Shown: positions 1 to 8,187, counted from the first letter of the stretch. The stretch: 13,981 nucleotides of DNA from Candidatus Bathyarchaeota archaeon (GCA_030671315.1 DAOUZW010000013.1:1-13981), one strand, 5' to 3'. Notes: generated by a model from the letters alone, not told the origin. Program-made: numbers and translations.

Positions 1-126
1 GTTGGCGGCATATATCAGTTCCAACAACTCCTGAGGATCAGAAAACTTGCTGATGGAAACATAGCTAAAGAAGAACTTGGTGGCGTTGCGTTTGTTCCAA
101 TGAGAGGAAAGGCAGGTTGGAAATGA
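1..126 (+). CDS. Protein-L-isoaspartate O-methyltransferase, C-terminal fragment (probable)
   Basis: Only the last 41 codons are present, since the 5' part lies outside the window. Frame 1 is open from base 1 to the TGA at 124-126. The tail reads QQLLRIRKLADG, then GGVAFVPMRGKAGW just before the stop. A Gly-Gly-Val-x-Phe-Val-Pro strand followed by a Gly-x-x-Gly-Trp ending is typical of the C-terminus of archaeal protein-L-isoaspartate methyltransferases (family knowledge), which repair isoaspartyl residues with S-adenosylmethionine. The SAM-binding motifs are not in view, so the call rests on a short tail. The next gene begins about 30 bases downstream on the same strand, so the two may be cotranscribed. 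Confidence 0.6.
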   Translation, partial: VGGIYQFQQLLRIRKLADGNIAKEELGGVAFVPMRGKAGWK

Positions 127-157
127 AGGCATACAACATAATATGGGAAGATTAAGC

Positions 158-613
158 ATGCCAAAAAGTCGACGTAAAACAAAATCAACTGAACTTATTC
201 AGTTTATTTCTAAAAATCCAGGTCTGAGCATAGAAGAGATTTCCAAAAAGTTAGGTTGGACTCGTCGAAGCGTAAAATTAATTCTTGCTAAACTTGAAAA
301 GACGAACAAGATCACATCTAGATACTTTCCCGCCATAACTAAATTCAAAGACGAGCCCTGGGATATCCAAAAAGATATTTCATCAGAAGAGTCAAAACTC
401 GAAGAAATGTTAATCAATCTCAAAAGAAAAGAAAAAGAAGCTTTCGAAAAATGCATTAAAGCACAGATGTCAAAAGATGATAATCTTGCCTCAATGTATG
501 CGAATCAATGTGCTGAGATAAAAAAATTGATTAACACAGTGATAGCCAATGAAGATCTTCTAGGCAGAATGAATATTACTATTGAGAGATTGCGAATAAA
601 TTTAAGAAAATAA
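158..613 (+). CDS. Winged-helix protein with ESCRT-III (CdvB-like) helical core
   Basis: This is a 151-residue protein from the ATG at 158. An in-frame ATG at 143 would add five residues; 158 is slightly preferred because GGGAAG at 145-150 lies seven bases before it. Residues about 10-55 form a winged helix-turn-helix (LSIEEISKKLGWTRRSVKLI, then a helix and a basic wing). Residues about 77-148 are two long amphipathic helices whose pattern matches the first two helices of archaeal CdvB/ESCRT-III: LEExxxxLKRKEKEAFEK, then a KAQ turn, then MYANQ-xxEIKKLI. Helices 3-5 and a MIM-like tail are absent. Possible roles are membrane remodelling or division as an ESCRT-III accessory, or a DNA-binding regulator with a coiled-coil dimeriser. 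The gene ends four bases before the convergent fen1 stop. Confidence is good for the domains and low for the role. Confidence 0.7.
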   Translation: MPKSRRKTKSTELIQFISKNPGLSIEEISKKLGWTRRSVKLILAKLEKTNKITSRYFPAITKFKDEPWDIQKDISSEESKLEEMLINLKRKEKEAFEKCIKAQMSKDDNLASMYANQCAEIKKLINTVIANEDLLGRMNITIERLRINLRK

Positions 614-617
614 TGGA

Positions 618-1652
618 TTAACTTCCAAAGAAACTTTCAAGGGTGGCTCCACTACTCTTCTCCCAACCTCTTGAGACTCGTTCAATAGCACTTCTTACTC
701 TCACCTCAGAAAAATCTCTATCATTTACTAGAAATGCCACTATTGCTTCTGGATCAGGTTTTCGCCATTTCAGTTCATAATCATCAGTTACTTTAGGATT
801 CAAGAATAACTCTCGAATCTTAAATAAATCATCAATATTCGGACTTTCTTTCATAGTCTCAACAGCTTTCAATAAATCCCCATGTTCTCTTATAAGTTTG
901 AGAGCAGTTTTGGGACCAACGCCTTTGAATCCTCCTGGATTATAGTCTGTACCAAGGAGTATTGCCAGATCGATTAGCTGTTCTCGAGTTAGTTTGAGAT
1001 CATCTATAATTTTTCTTAACTCAACTATCTCGGGCTCAATTTCCACATAGACGTTTTTTCCAGGTAACTTTCTTCTTCCCGTAATATTGAGATTCCTCAC
1101 CAATCTTGTTGCACCGAATAAAAAAGAATCGTAATCTTGACTCACAACGGCCCATGAATCATTTTTACAAACTACATGAGAAGCTTGCGCCTCACCTTCT
1201 GATGGAGCTTGTATCCACGGTATACCCAGCAAATTAAGCAGTGTTTTGGCGTCTTCCACCATATCATCCTTTAATTTGGAGGTCATTTGCGCAAATTTTT
1301 TTGCTTCGTCAAGGGCTCCTCTTTTAATCGCATCATCATATTGAATTAACGCATCTTCCTTAATTTTCATTCTGCGTTTTATTTCGATCTCTTTCATTGC
1401 TGGGGGTTGACCGTCAAAAACATATGCTAATTGAATCCCTCTTTCCATCATGTTCGCAGTTCTGTAAAATAATCCACTGAGATGACTTGTAACTCTGCCA
1501 CTTCTATCAGTGAGGGGTTCTCCCATTTTTCCTCTTATTATAGCTAAGAATTGATATAATGCATTATATCCGTCTACGACCAAAGATTTGCCTTGAAGAT
1601 CTTCAAGGTTGATCTTTCTTTTTTCAATTAATCCCCCAAAGTCGACACCCAT
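618..1652 (-). CDS. fen: Flap endonuclease 1 (FEN1)
   Basis: This structure-specific 5' nuclease removes RNA/DNA flaps in Okazaki fragment maturation and long-patch base excision repair, acting with PCNA. From the ATG at 1652 it has 344 residues, normal for archaeal FEN1. The GTG at 1661 would add three residues before the MGVDFG start, and FEN1 needs the free Gly2 terminus. All seven metal-binding acidic residues sit at the archaeal positions: D27, D80, E152, E154, D173, D175 and D236 (in LLGTDYNPGGFKGVGPKTA, which begins the helix-two-turn-helix region). The C-terminus carries TLESFF, a PCNA-interacting motif with Gly in place of the usual Gln. The 3' end nearly touches the convergent gene ending at 613. 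The repair gene nre lies directly upstream on the same strand. Confidence 0.98.
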   Translation of the reverse strand: MGVDFGGLIEKRKINLEDLQGKSLVVDGYNALYQFLAIIRGKMGEPLTDRSGRVTSHLSGLFYRTANMMERGIQLAYVFDGQPPAMKEIEIKRRMKIKEDALIQYDDAIKRGALDEAKKFAQMTSKLKDDMVEDAKTLLNLLGIPWIQAPSEGEAQASHVVCKNDSWAVVSQDYDSFLFGATRLVRNLNITGRRKLPGKNVYVEIEPEIVELRKIIDDLKLTREQLIDLAILLGTDYNPGGFKGVGPKTALKLIREHGDLLKAVETMKESPNIDDLFKIRELFLNPKVTDDYELKWRKPDPEAIVAFLVNDRDFSEVRVRSAIERVSRGWEKSSGATLESFFGS

Positions 1653-1723
1653 CTTAACCACGATTGACTATTAGTATTTTGATAAAAAGTTTAGGATACT
1701 TATTCTCAAAGAATCGAATAGTA

Positions 1724-3067
1724 TCAAGATATTTCATTTTTACTTCTATGGAAATATTGAGATATTTTCTTTTGAAATAATGCGTCTCTCATTATCTTAC
1801 TATTGCCAGCCCAGTCATTTGCAGGAATAGTAAGCTCTTTTAAAGCGTGGGACATTGCCTTGGGGAACGTATCAAATTTCATCGGTTTAGTTTTCAGAAG
1901 CGCTCTTATACTCTCTCTTACGTTCCAGACTCCTACAGGCAGCGTATATTCAGGATGTATTTCTCTTAGGATAAGCCCAGTGGCCTGTCTACGGTCTTTC
2001 TTAAGTTTCTCTGCAAGGGCTAATCTCGCTGAATAATAGCATCCACCTACACTTGCATATGTACTTCTACCCTCATAAGGTTCAAAATCCCCCATCAACT
2101 CAGGGGATTGCCCAAGCAGATTCCAAAAAGTCTTCGGGTACCAAGCCTCTATCCATTCGAAACTCCATCTTTCTGGGATGAATATTGCCGCATAGATATT
2201 CCCGATGTTAGTGAATGTGAAGACTTGATATTCATCTATTGTTGGAAATTGTTTGACCTCTTTTACAAGTCTCTTAGAGAGAGTTGAATCTACGGCAGTT
2301 ATTCCCCATCTTGTTGGCACAAGTTTCCTTCTTTTTGATAACCCAAACATTCCTAAGCTGAAAGTTCGTTGTATTCTTGTTATTAGTACTCCAGCATTAT
2401 AGAGCGAATATATTGAATCGGAAGCTGTCATATCTGTATCATTAAAGTTTTTTTCAATTCGTGAATCAACTGATACGTTAGCTGTTTTGAATGTTTTCAG
2501 TGGAGCTGAAGGACCAAATGGTGGAGAATATTCATTTAAAGCTAGAACGCTATTTGGTTTTTTTTTGAAGGTAGCTTCAGTATCGACTGGTTGTTTTCCC
2601 ATCGCAAGTTCTTGAAGTTCACCTAGTAACTTTCCCGGATTTTGCGCTTCGAAGATATCCGACCGACTTTTTCCTCTAATCAGAGAGAACCTGTAGTCGA
2701 GTATATCCTCAATTTTCTTCCCCATCCATAATTCTGGTGTGTCAAGGATCTCGGTATCACCAAAGAAAGGTGGGATCATTGGTCCGATGTTGATCTTTGG
2801 ATAACCTATGCGTCCTACAAACACTGCTGGAGGAGTAGATCCTTGTATTAACTGATTGTCAACTGTTGTTTTTAATTTAAGCAGGGCTTCTGCTTTTGCA
2901 ATAACTGGACATCTAATCTTTCCACAAAGAAGTTTTCCTCCTCTGCAGATAAGACATGTTTTTGAATTAGAATTCTTTAAGAGGTTTATTTGATTCGATT
3001 TGTAAACTTGATTATTTGAGTAATATTTAGATCCAATCCATTCATTCCAACTGATTAGTTTCGACAT
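1724..3067 (-). CDS. nre: Nre family DNA repair protein (NreA-like)
   Basis: This is a 447-residue protein from the ATG at 3067. An ATG two codons upstream at 3073 is less likely because GGA, the only Shine-Dalgarno-like bases, sits right against it. An N-terminal zinc-binding cluster is formed by C38-x2-C41-x6-C48-x4-C53 (CLICRGGKLLCGKIRC). Family features follow: RIGYPKINIGPMIPP, then conserved SVDSRIEKNF and FNDTDM regions, a central RWGITAVDST block and a C-terminal GVWNVRESIR region. The extreme C-terminus has Q432-K-K-I-S-Q-Y-F439, a full PCNA-interacting (PIP) motif. Archaeal Nre proteins have been linked to DNA damage repair through PCNA; the chemistry is not established. It precedes fen1 on the same strand with a 71-base gap, so cotranscription of two PCNA clients is plausible. 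Confidence 0.93.
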   Translation of the reverse strand: MSKLISWNEWIGSKYYSNNQVYKSNQINLLKNSNSKTCLICRGGKLLCGKIRCPVIAKAEALLKLKTTVDNQLIQGSTPPAVFVGRIGYPKINIGPMIPPFFGDTEILDTPELWMGKKIEDILDYRFSLIRGKSRSDIFEAQNPGKLLGELQELAMGKQPVDTEATFKKKPNSVLALNEYSPPFGPSAPLKTFKTANVSVDSRIEKNFNDTDMTASDSIYSLYNAGVLITRIQRTFSLGMFGLSKRRKLVPTRWGITAVDSTLSKRLVKEVKQFPTIDEYQVFTFTNIGNIYAAIFIPERWSFEWIEAWYPKTFWNLLGQSPELMGDFEPYEGRSTYASVGGCYYSARLALAEKLKKDRRQATGLILREIHPEYTLPVGVWNVRESIRALLKTKPMKFDTFPKAMSHALKELTIPANDWAGNSKIMRDALFQKKISQYFHRSKNEIS

Positions 3068-3186
3068 AATCATTCCAGAGTTGTTTCAAGTGGTGTACTT
3101 AAAACAAACATTACGAAGACTGTTATCTGCTTTCTCAAAACATAGTGAATTAATAATATTTTTCTCGTCAAGTGTAAGTACTTCGA

Positions 3187-3214
3187 TAAAAGAGAAAGAA
3201 GAGACCACTTTCTC
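3187..3214 (-). terminator. Hairpin plus U-tract after the surface-protein gene
   Basis: On the minus strand, GAGAAAG (3214-3208) can pair with CTTTCTC (3198-3192) across a nine-base loop, and the pair is followed at once by TTTTAT. The stem begins three bases after the TAG stop at 3219-3217. This looks like a transcription terminator for the gene at 4404-3217. Archaeal termination depends mainly on U-tracts, so the hairpin could be incidental. Confidence 0.4.
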
Positions 3215-3216
3215 CT

Positions 3217-4404
3217 CTATTGAAATTGACTTTGAGTGATTATATCAAAATTCACTTGTTCGAATTCTTCGCGTCCCCCGCCCGTCACATACACAGTCAG
3301 AGTGTAAAATCCAAGCTCCGCCGAAGGCGTAGTAATTACTTGCAGCTCCACATTCTGAACTCCTGGTCTTTCATTGATAATTCCATCAGGGAATACCCAA
3401 CGGTGCGAGACTCCTAATGTTGGAAGCCCAACTAATCTGAAATCCAAATCTGCATCAAAACCTTCATCCATTGTAACAGTAACTGTATAGGGAGTTATCT
3501 GTTCGAATGTAACTTGTCCAAGAAAAACTCTTTCTACACGTTGATGAGTGGGAGACATAGTGAAATCAAAATCAGGTATTTCTAGGCGTGCCACAGAAGA
3601 GTTCCTAGAAAGAGTTCCTCTTTGAGTTCCGACAAATCCTTCCACCCATATATGGTATACACCTGATGGAATGAATTCATCTGATGTTGCTCTTATTGTA
3701 AGTTCTGATGTTGCAGTCCCACCTTTAGAAGGTGTAACGGTGGCGGGATTGAACTCTCCGATTAATCCCCCAGGTAGCGTCTCTAATCCCTGAGATTTTA
3801 CTCGTAGACGAACTCCTTTGTCAAATCCATTTAAGGATCTAACAGTTACTGTTGCTTTAGAGTCCCTATTTACATAAACCCTCATTAATTTGGGCATACC
3901 TTCAACAAGAAAGTCATCAACCTCTACCTCAAAGATTGCTGTTGATTCTGAGTTCCCAACTGAGTCTGCAGCCGCTATGAAATAAGTCACGTCACCGAGA
4001 ATTTCTTCTCCATCTATTGTATAGGAATATGTGTCTCCCCCGGACGTAATAAGAAGCATGAATTTGTTTACTGGTTTAATGTCGCGGAAAGTTTCAGATG
4101 TGGCATTATTTGGTATTACTTGGTAAGAAAGGGTAACGTTTTCTGGGAATCCGCTTACTCTAGCAGTAATCTCGATGTCTTCTCCAAGAGCGCCTTTTGT
4201 TACTGGGTTATGTTCAAATATCTTTACAGTCTGGAAGAAGGTTTCTCCACCAATCCCAGTAGATAGAATAGCTAATACAACCCCTATTACAAGAACGCTT
4301 ACCATGAATAAACCTACTAAAGCATAGATCTGTCTTCGAGAGCCTTCCTTGTCTTTTTCATCGCGTCTTGGAGGCTCATAATATGGGTCTTGCCCGTAAG
4401 TCAA
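3217..4404 (-). CDS. Membrane-anchored extracellular beta-sandwich protein, function unknown
   Basis: This is a 395-residue protein from a TTG start at 4404, with GTGGAT about nine bases upstream; no ATG is available in frame nearby. The first 25 residues are charged and polar (PPRRDEKDKEGSRR), then residues about 26-49 form one strongly hydrophobic segment, so the expected topology is a short cytoplasmic tail, one signal-anchor helix and a large exterior domain. The rest is rich in Thr, Val and Gly with alternating hydrophobic residues, and looks like about three Ig-like or fibronectin-like sandwiches (roughly 58-168, 170-282, 283-393). The first ends in YFIAAADSVGNSES, typical of such folds. 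Asn-x-Ser/Thr sites suitable for N-glycosylation are present (for example NVT, NAT, NSS). No catalytic motif is seen. A cell-surface or envelope role is inferred. Confidence 0.8.
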   Translation of the reverse strand: MTYGQDPYYEPPRRDEKDKEGSRRQIYALVGLFMVSVLVIGVVLAILSTGIGGETFFQTVKIFEHNPVTKGALGEDIEITARVSGFPENVTLSYQVIPNNATSETFRDIKPVNKFMLLITSGGDTYSYTIDGEEILGDVTYFIAAADSVGNSESTAIFEVEVDDFLVEGMPKLMRVYVNRDSKATVTVRSLNGFDKGVRLRVKSQGLETLPGGLIGEFNPATVTPSKGGTATSELTIRATSDEFIPSGVYHIWVEGFVGTQRGTLSRNSSVARLEIPDFDFTMSPTHQRVERVFLGQVTFEQITPYTVTVTMDEGFDADLDFRLVGLPTLGVSHRWVFPDGIINERPGVQNVELQVITTPSAELGFYTLTVYVTGGGREEFEQVNFDIITQSQFQ

Positions 4405-4521
4405 TCATTATCCACTCGATTATTATCTTCTTAAGCTACCTTAAGTAAAGCTTTCGCATATTAGCCTTTTTTTAGTGAAAATGTGAAATTTTAAGCTAGG
4501 TCTACCTGTGTTTTAATATGT

Positions 4522-5781
4522 TCATTTTAGGCTGGGAAGGACCTCGCCACACTTTAGTATTCCAATTTTTGAAATTCTTCTATACTTCGCCTTTGCCATC
4601 TCTAAGGCCTCTTGAGGGCTACTCGCATGAGAGAAACCTAATGCTTCTTTATCGCTTTCTCTTAGTCCATCTGAAAAGCATATTACATCTACCTTTTCTA
4701 AAATTTGTGAATGTAATAATAAAGCACCAGCTGCCACCATGTCCTCTGATTCACCATTGGAGACTGATTCTAGAATACCTTCATAACCAATCTTAGCTTT
4801 ATCTCGGAGATCTGAATGTGTCGGTGATACTCTATCTGGGCAAGGTGATAATAACACGATTGTTCCGCCTTGTTTTACTACTGAGCTAGCATATGTGAGA
4901 GGTTTGAGTGTTTGCCAATAATCTATGTCGGCAGGGTAGCATGATACAACCATAATGTCCGAAGAGCTTGGGATCTTGGGACAGAAGATCTTTCTAGCAT
5001 GGTCAACTCCATTCCTTAGAGCCCTGATAGGATCACCTGAAACTACATTGACGATTTTTTCTCTGTTGTCGATCACAGTATTAATAATAAAATCAAGGCC
5101 AACTAGTTCTGCAGCTGTTTCAATTTCCTTCCTAACATCATTATCAACCTCTCCAAGTATCTTTGTGTAAGGTTTGACCTTGCCGCCCATCAGATGTGTC
5201 ATACCAGTAGTTTTTTCACCGCATACTCCAGGTTGAATTATCTTCCCACCACCTCCCCATCCGGCATAGCAGTGAGGGACGATATTACCTATACCAATCT
5301 TGATAGTAGCCTCATAGACATCCTTGTTTACCTCAATTGGAATCCCTGAAGATGTGCTACCAACATTTACTAAATTGTCACTATAGTCATGATTGGTTAT
5401 CTCAACCCTATCTTCCACTGAACCGTATTTCAATCTGAATTCAGTTTTAGTCATATCTCTATGAGTACCTAGACCAACAATTACGTGGATATTCTTGTCT
5501 GGAACTCCCGCAGAATTCAATTCATCAAGTACGATTGGAATTATGATATTCTGGGGGGTTGGTCTTGTTATATCATCACCTATTATGACTATTTTATCGT
5601 TCGATTTTACCATTGATCTTATTGGAGGTCTACCAACAGGGTTTCGGATACTTGTTTGTATGATATCTTGGCATTCATTTGAAGTTGAGACGGTCCCCTT
5701 TTCTGCTATAAAATTTAGATTCTCTTTCTGGATCTCGATCTCAACTTGTTTTTCTTTTCCATAAGGTAATTGAATGATCGT
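4522..5781 (-). CDS. LarA-family nickel-pincer racemase homologue with non-canonical start
   Basis: LarA enzymes use a nickel-pincer nucleotide cofactor to racemise lactate or related 2-hydroxyacids. Counting from the internal ATG at 5613, the catalytic residues of the family are all visible: DDITRP (D13/D14, R17), GLGTHR (H51), VPHCYAGWGGGGK with the cofactor-anchoring Lys, and TGMTH. The conserved N-terminus lies upstream of that ATG: translating 5781-5614 gives IIQLPYGKEK, then NLNFIAEKG and IRNPVGRPP, as expected for LarA, and brings the protein to about 420 residues, the family length. No ATG, GTG or TTG occurs between the upstream stop (5817-5815) and 5613. A GGAGGG at 5794-5789 precedes ACG (5781) and ATC (5778), so I place the start there tentatively. 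Substrate is unknown, since many homologues are not lactate racemases. The larB, larC and larE maturation genes are not in the window. Confidence 0.88.
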   Translation of the reverse strand, partial: TIIQLPYGKEKQVEIEIQKENLNFIAEKGTVSTSNECQDIIQTSIRNPVGRPPIRSMVKSNDKIVIIGDDITRPTPQNIIIPIVLDELNSAGVPDKNIHVIVGLGTHRDMTKTEFRLKYGSVEDRVEITNHDYSDNLVNVGSTSSGIPIEVNKDVYEATIKIGIGNIVPHCYAGWGGGGKIIQPGVCGEKTTGMTHLMGGKVKPYTKILGEVDNDVRKEIETAAELVGLDFIINTVIDNREKIVNVVSGDPIRALRNGVDHARKIFCPKIPSSSDIMVVSCYPADIDYWQTLKPLTYASSVVKQGGTIVLLSPCPDRVSPTHSDLRDKAKIGYEGILESVSNGESEDMVAAGALLLHSQILEKVDVICFSDGLRESDKEALGFSHASSPQEALEMAKAKYRRISKIGILKCGEVLPSLK

Positions 5782-5824
5782 ATTTTTTCCCTCCAGTATT
5801 TCTAAAGAGCAAGTTTACGATATT

Positions 5825-6277
5825 TCAAACATTTTTCTTAAGCTTCTTTTGTTGTTCCAGACTCTCTAATCGTTCAATAGCCTTTAGAACTTCTTCCTTA
5901 ATCTGTAATAATCTTTCATCAACCAAATTCCTTTGCTTCTCTCCTCTAGTCAATGGCTCTAATTCATTTTTTGAGCCATTATCTATCTTCAATGTCTTTG
6001 AGAGATATGTTAATTCAGAGAGATCTGAAGACCCAGACCTCCCTAGGAGTATTCCAGATGCAAAGAAAGTTGTGAATGCAATAGACCAAAGGATTGCTTG
6101 AGGTGTTGCAACATAAAAAAAGGACTGCAATTCACTGCTACTTGCAATTTCCATATTTACTATAAGAGCATTCATAGTTCTATAGATTGATAGGATGCCA
6201 AAGATTAGGCTCATTCCACCGACCATTATTAGAATCAGTGCAAGAAATCTATACAATTTCAATCTATAGACCAACAA
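5825..6277 (-). CDS. Small membrane protein with two TM helices and a C-terminal coiled coil
   Basis: This is a 150-residue protein from TTG at 6277 (a second TTG follows at 6274; AGGG lies two bases before the first and five before the second). Two hydrophobic segments at residues about 9-32 and 60-79 are joined by a polar loop. Residues about 115-148 (ERLLQIKEEVLKAIERLESL, then a Lys-rich end) have heptad-like spacing and should form a cytoplasmic coiled coil. I do not recognise the family. The stop codon at 5827-5825 is about 44 bases before the likely start of the LarA homologue on the same strand, so the two are probably in one transcript, but nothing ties them functionally. Confidence 0.65.
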   Translation of the reverse strand: MLVYRLKLYRFLALILIMVGGMSLIFGILSIYRTMNALIVNMEIASSSELQSFFYVATPQAILWSIAFTTFFASGILLGRSGSSDLSELTYLSKTLKIDNGSKNELEPLTRGEKQRNLVDERLLQIKEEVLKAIERLESLEQQKKLKKNV

Positions 6278-6390
6278 TACCCTAGTTTAGCTCAGCTATG
6301 TTAATATAACAATAATCAGTGTGTTAATGCAACTTAAATAACGTTTTAAGCATTCTCACATCCTTATGCCAAATTCATTAAATTGCACAA

Positions 6391-6412
6391 AACATATTTG
6401 CACGTATATGTT
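6391..6412. promoter_or_regulatory. Inverted repeat with TTGCAC repeats in the promoter region of L40e
   Basis: AACATAT (6391-6397) and ATATGTT (6406-6412) form a perfect 7-base inverted repeat around an 8-base spacer. TTGCAC occurs at 6383-6388 and 6398-6403, TTGCAT at 6411-6416, and the complement ATGCAAC at 6327-6333. The site lies between the divergent genes at 6277 (minus) and 6439 (plus), 27 bases before the L40e start. It could be an operator or chance in AT-rich DNA. Confidence 0.25.
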
Positions 6413-6438
6413 GCATCTGTTGTTTAAAGGTGCTTAAC

Positions 6439-6603
6439 TTGCCAATAACAGAAATGGAAAAAAAACAACTGGCTCAGAAACATAGACTATTTTATAAGAT
6501 CTGCAGAGATTGCGGAGTTAAGAATTCACCCGCAGCCAGCAGATGTCGAAAATGTCGCGGCTCAGATCTAAGATGGAAAAAACGAGAGCTAGGTGCAAAG
6601 TGA
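6439..6603 (+). CDS. rpl40e: Ribosomal protein L40e
   Basis: This small 54-residue large-subunit protein begins MPITEMEKKQ and ends KKRELGAK. It carries one zinc ribbon, C22-x2-C25-x10-C36-x2-C39 (ICRDCG and RCRKCRG), as in archaeal and eukaryotic L40e, and the rest is rich in Lys and Arg for rRNA binding. The start is TTG at 6439, supported by GGTG at 6429-6432 with a six-base gap and by the family's MPIT/MPLT N-terminus; there is no closer ATG except the in-frame Met6, which would remove the conserved start. It converges on aspS, whose stop is 18 bases away. Confidence 0.95.
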   Translation: MPITEMEKKQLAQKHRLFYKICRDCGVKNSPAASRCRKCRGSDLRWKKRELGAK

Positions 6604-6620
6604 TTTGGCAGATTACCATA

Positions 6621-7943
6621 TTATGGTTTCAATCTAACTCTATCTCTTGGAAAGAGAACAACGTCTCGAATATTATCTCTATCAAGTATTGCCATAACTA
6701 ACCTATCTAAACCCATCCCCCATCCAGCATGTGGAGGCATACCGTAGTAATACGTTTTCAGATGGAAGTCGAAATTTTCGGGATTTAGCCCTTGCTCTTT
6801 AAGCCTATTGATCAATTGATTTGGATCATCAACTCTTGACCCGCCTGAGGTTATCTCAATCCATTCATACATGAAATCGAATGCTTCGCACAATTCATTC
6901 TTATCACTCCTTGGTTTGATATAGAACGGCCTAGTCTTTGTCGGCCATTCATCAATAAAATAGAATTCTTTGTGATGAATATCACCCAGCACTCTACATG
7001 CAGGAGTTGAAAGGTCCTCTCCCCATTCAATCTTGAAATCACTATTTTTCAATTGATCTATGACCTGAGAGTATGTATACCTCTTCAAAGGTAACTCAAT
7101 TGTGGGAATCTTTACTCCTAATGTATCAAGTTGTAATGCGCATTTGTTCTTGATATCCTCCAATATGTGAAATATGAGCTCTTCTTGTAGTCTCATAACA
7201 TCATTAACGTTTACGAAGGCTTCCTCAACGTCGACTGAGATAAATTCATTCAAATGCCTTCTTGTATGAGATTCTTCAGCTCTAAAAAATCCACCAATTT
7301 CATAGACTTTCTCAAAGACTGAAATCAATTCTTCTTTGTACAGTTCCGGGCTCTGAGCTAGGTATGCGGTCTCTTCAAAATACTCTACCGGAAATAGAGA
7401 GGCTCCACCTTCGGCAGCAGCAGCAATTATTCTCGGTGTGTGAATTTCGAGGTGGCCTGTATCACTAAGAACTCGACGAATGGTTGACACAATTTCATGA
7501 CGAATCTTGAAAATTGCTTGTGATTCAGGACACCGAAGATCTAGAATTCTAGCATCTAGCCTCACATCGATCTCAGCTGGAACTCTACCAGTAGGATCCA
7601 AAGGTAGAGGATGATTAGCCAATGCAAGAATTTTAATTTCTTGGGGTAAAATCTCTACTCTACGAGGAGCCTCATCTCTTTTTTTTACCAGTCCGTTTAC
7701 TCCGATCACAAATTCTCTAGCCAATTTCCTTATTTTCTCAAAGACTTCAGCATCAGTATTCTTAGTTGTCGCCGTTATTTGTATAACTCCTTCTTTATCC
7801 CTTAAATTGACGAAAATTAGATTCCCTAGATCACGTATTTCTTGAACCCAGCCAAACAAGGTAACCTTTGCGCCATCTAAATCGGGGTTTATCATATTAG
7901 TGTAATGGGTTCTACGCCAAGTCCCCAAGTCATCGTTCATCAT
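6621..7943 (-). CDS. aspS: Aspartyl-tRNA synthetase, archaeal type
   Basis: A class II synthetase that charges tRNA with aspartate, about 440 residues. The N-terminal OB-fold anticodon domain (roughly residues 20-110) has FGWVQEIRDLGNLIFVNLRD. The catalytic core has LDPTGRVPAEIDVRLDAR, motif 1 around HLEIHTPRI, the QSPELYKE aspartate-site loop, motif 2 FFRAEESHTRRHLNEF (about 219-233) and motif 3 GWGMGLDRL near the C-terminus. It lacks the bacterial GAD insertion and ends shortly after motif 3, as in archaeal and eukaryotic enzymes. The start is placed at 7943 (a second ATG follows at 7940) because GAGGGA lies just upstream; an ATG at 7967 would add eight residues without homology. Whether it is Asp-specific or also charges tRNA-Asn cannot be told from this window. 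Confidence 0.96.
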   Translation of the reverse strand: MMNDDLGTWRRTHYTNMINPDLDGAKVTLFGWVQEIRDLGNLIFVNLRDKEGVIQITATTKNTDAEVFEKIRKLAREFVIGVNGLVKKRDEAPRRVEILPQEIKILALANHPLPLDPTGRVPAEIDVRLDARILDLRCPESQAIFKIRHEIVSTIRRVLSDTGHLEIHTPRIIAAAAEGGASLFPVEYFEETAYLAQSPELYKEELISVFEKVYEIGGFFRAEESHTRRHLNEFISVDVEEAFVNVNDVMRLQEELIFHILEDIKNKCALQLDTLGVKIPTIELPLKRYTYSQVIDQLKNSDFKIEWGEDLSTPACRVLGDIHHKEFYFIDEWPTKTRPFYIKPRSDKNELCEAFDFMYEWIEITSGGSRVDDPNQLINRLKEQGLNPENFDFHLKTYYYGMPPHAGWGMGLDRLVMAILDRDNIRDVVLFPRDRVRLKP

Positions 7944-8187
7944 TGATCCCTCGACTTTACATTCCATATTTTCATTTTAAGATTTGCATATTCTATTTTG
8001 GACGTAACTAACCACAGTATTAGCTCTTTAGTATTCCTTTTAACTCAACTTTGGCATCTTTACCATACATTCATTTCTTTTGAGCACAAACCATAACGCA
8101 TTTATTTTTCATTCTAGTTTAGCGTATCAAAAGTAATAGGGGAAAATCGATAACGACTGCCAAATCTGCCATCATATTTCGATGCCA

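Noticed and set aside
1653..1661. FEN1 start at GTG 1661
   Set aside because: It would add three residues before MGVDFG; FEN1 uses its N-terminal Gly, and the catalytic residues number correctly only from 1652.
6615..6627. Palindrome ACCATA-T-TATGGT between L40e and aspS
   Set aside because: A one-base loop makes it poor as a hairpin, and a short AT-rich palindrome over the aspS stop is likely chance.
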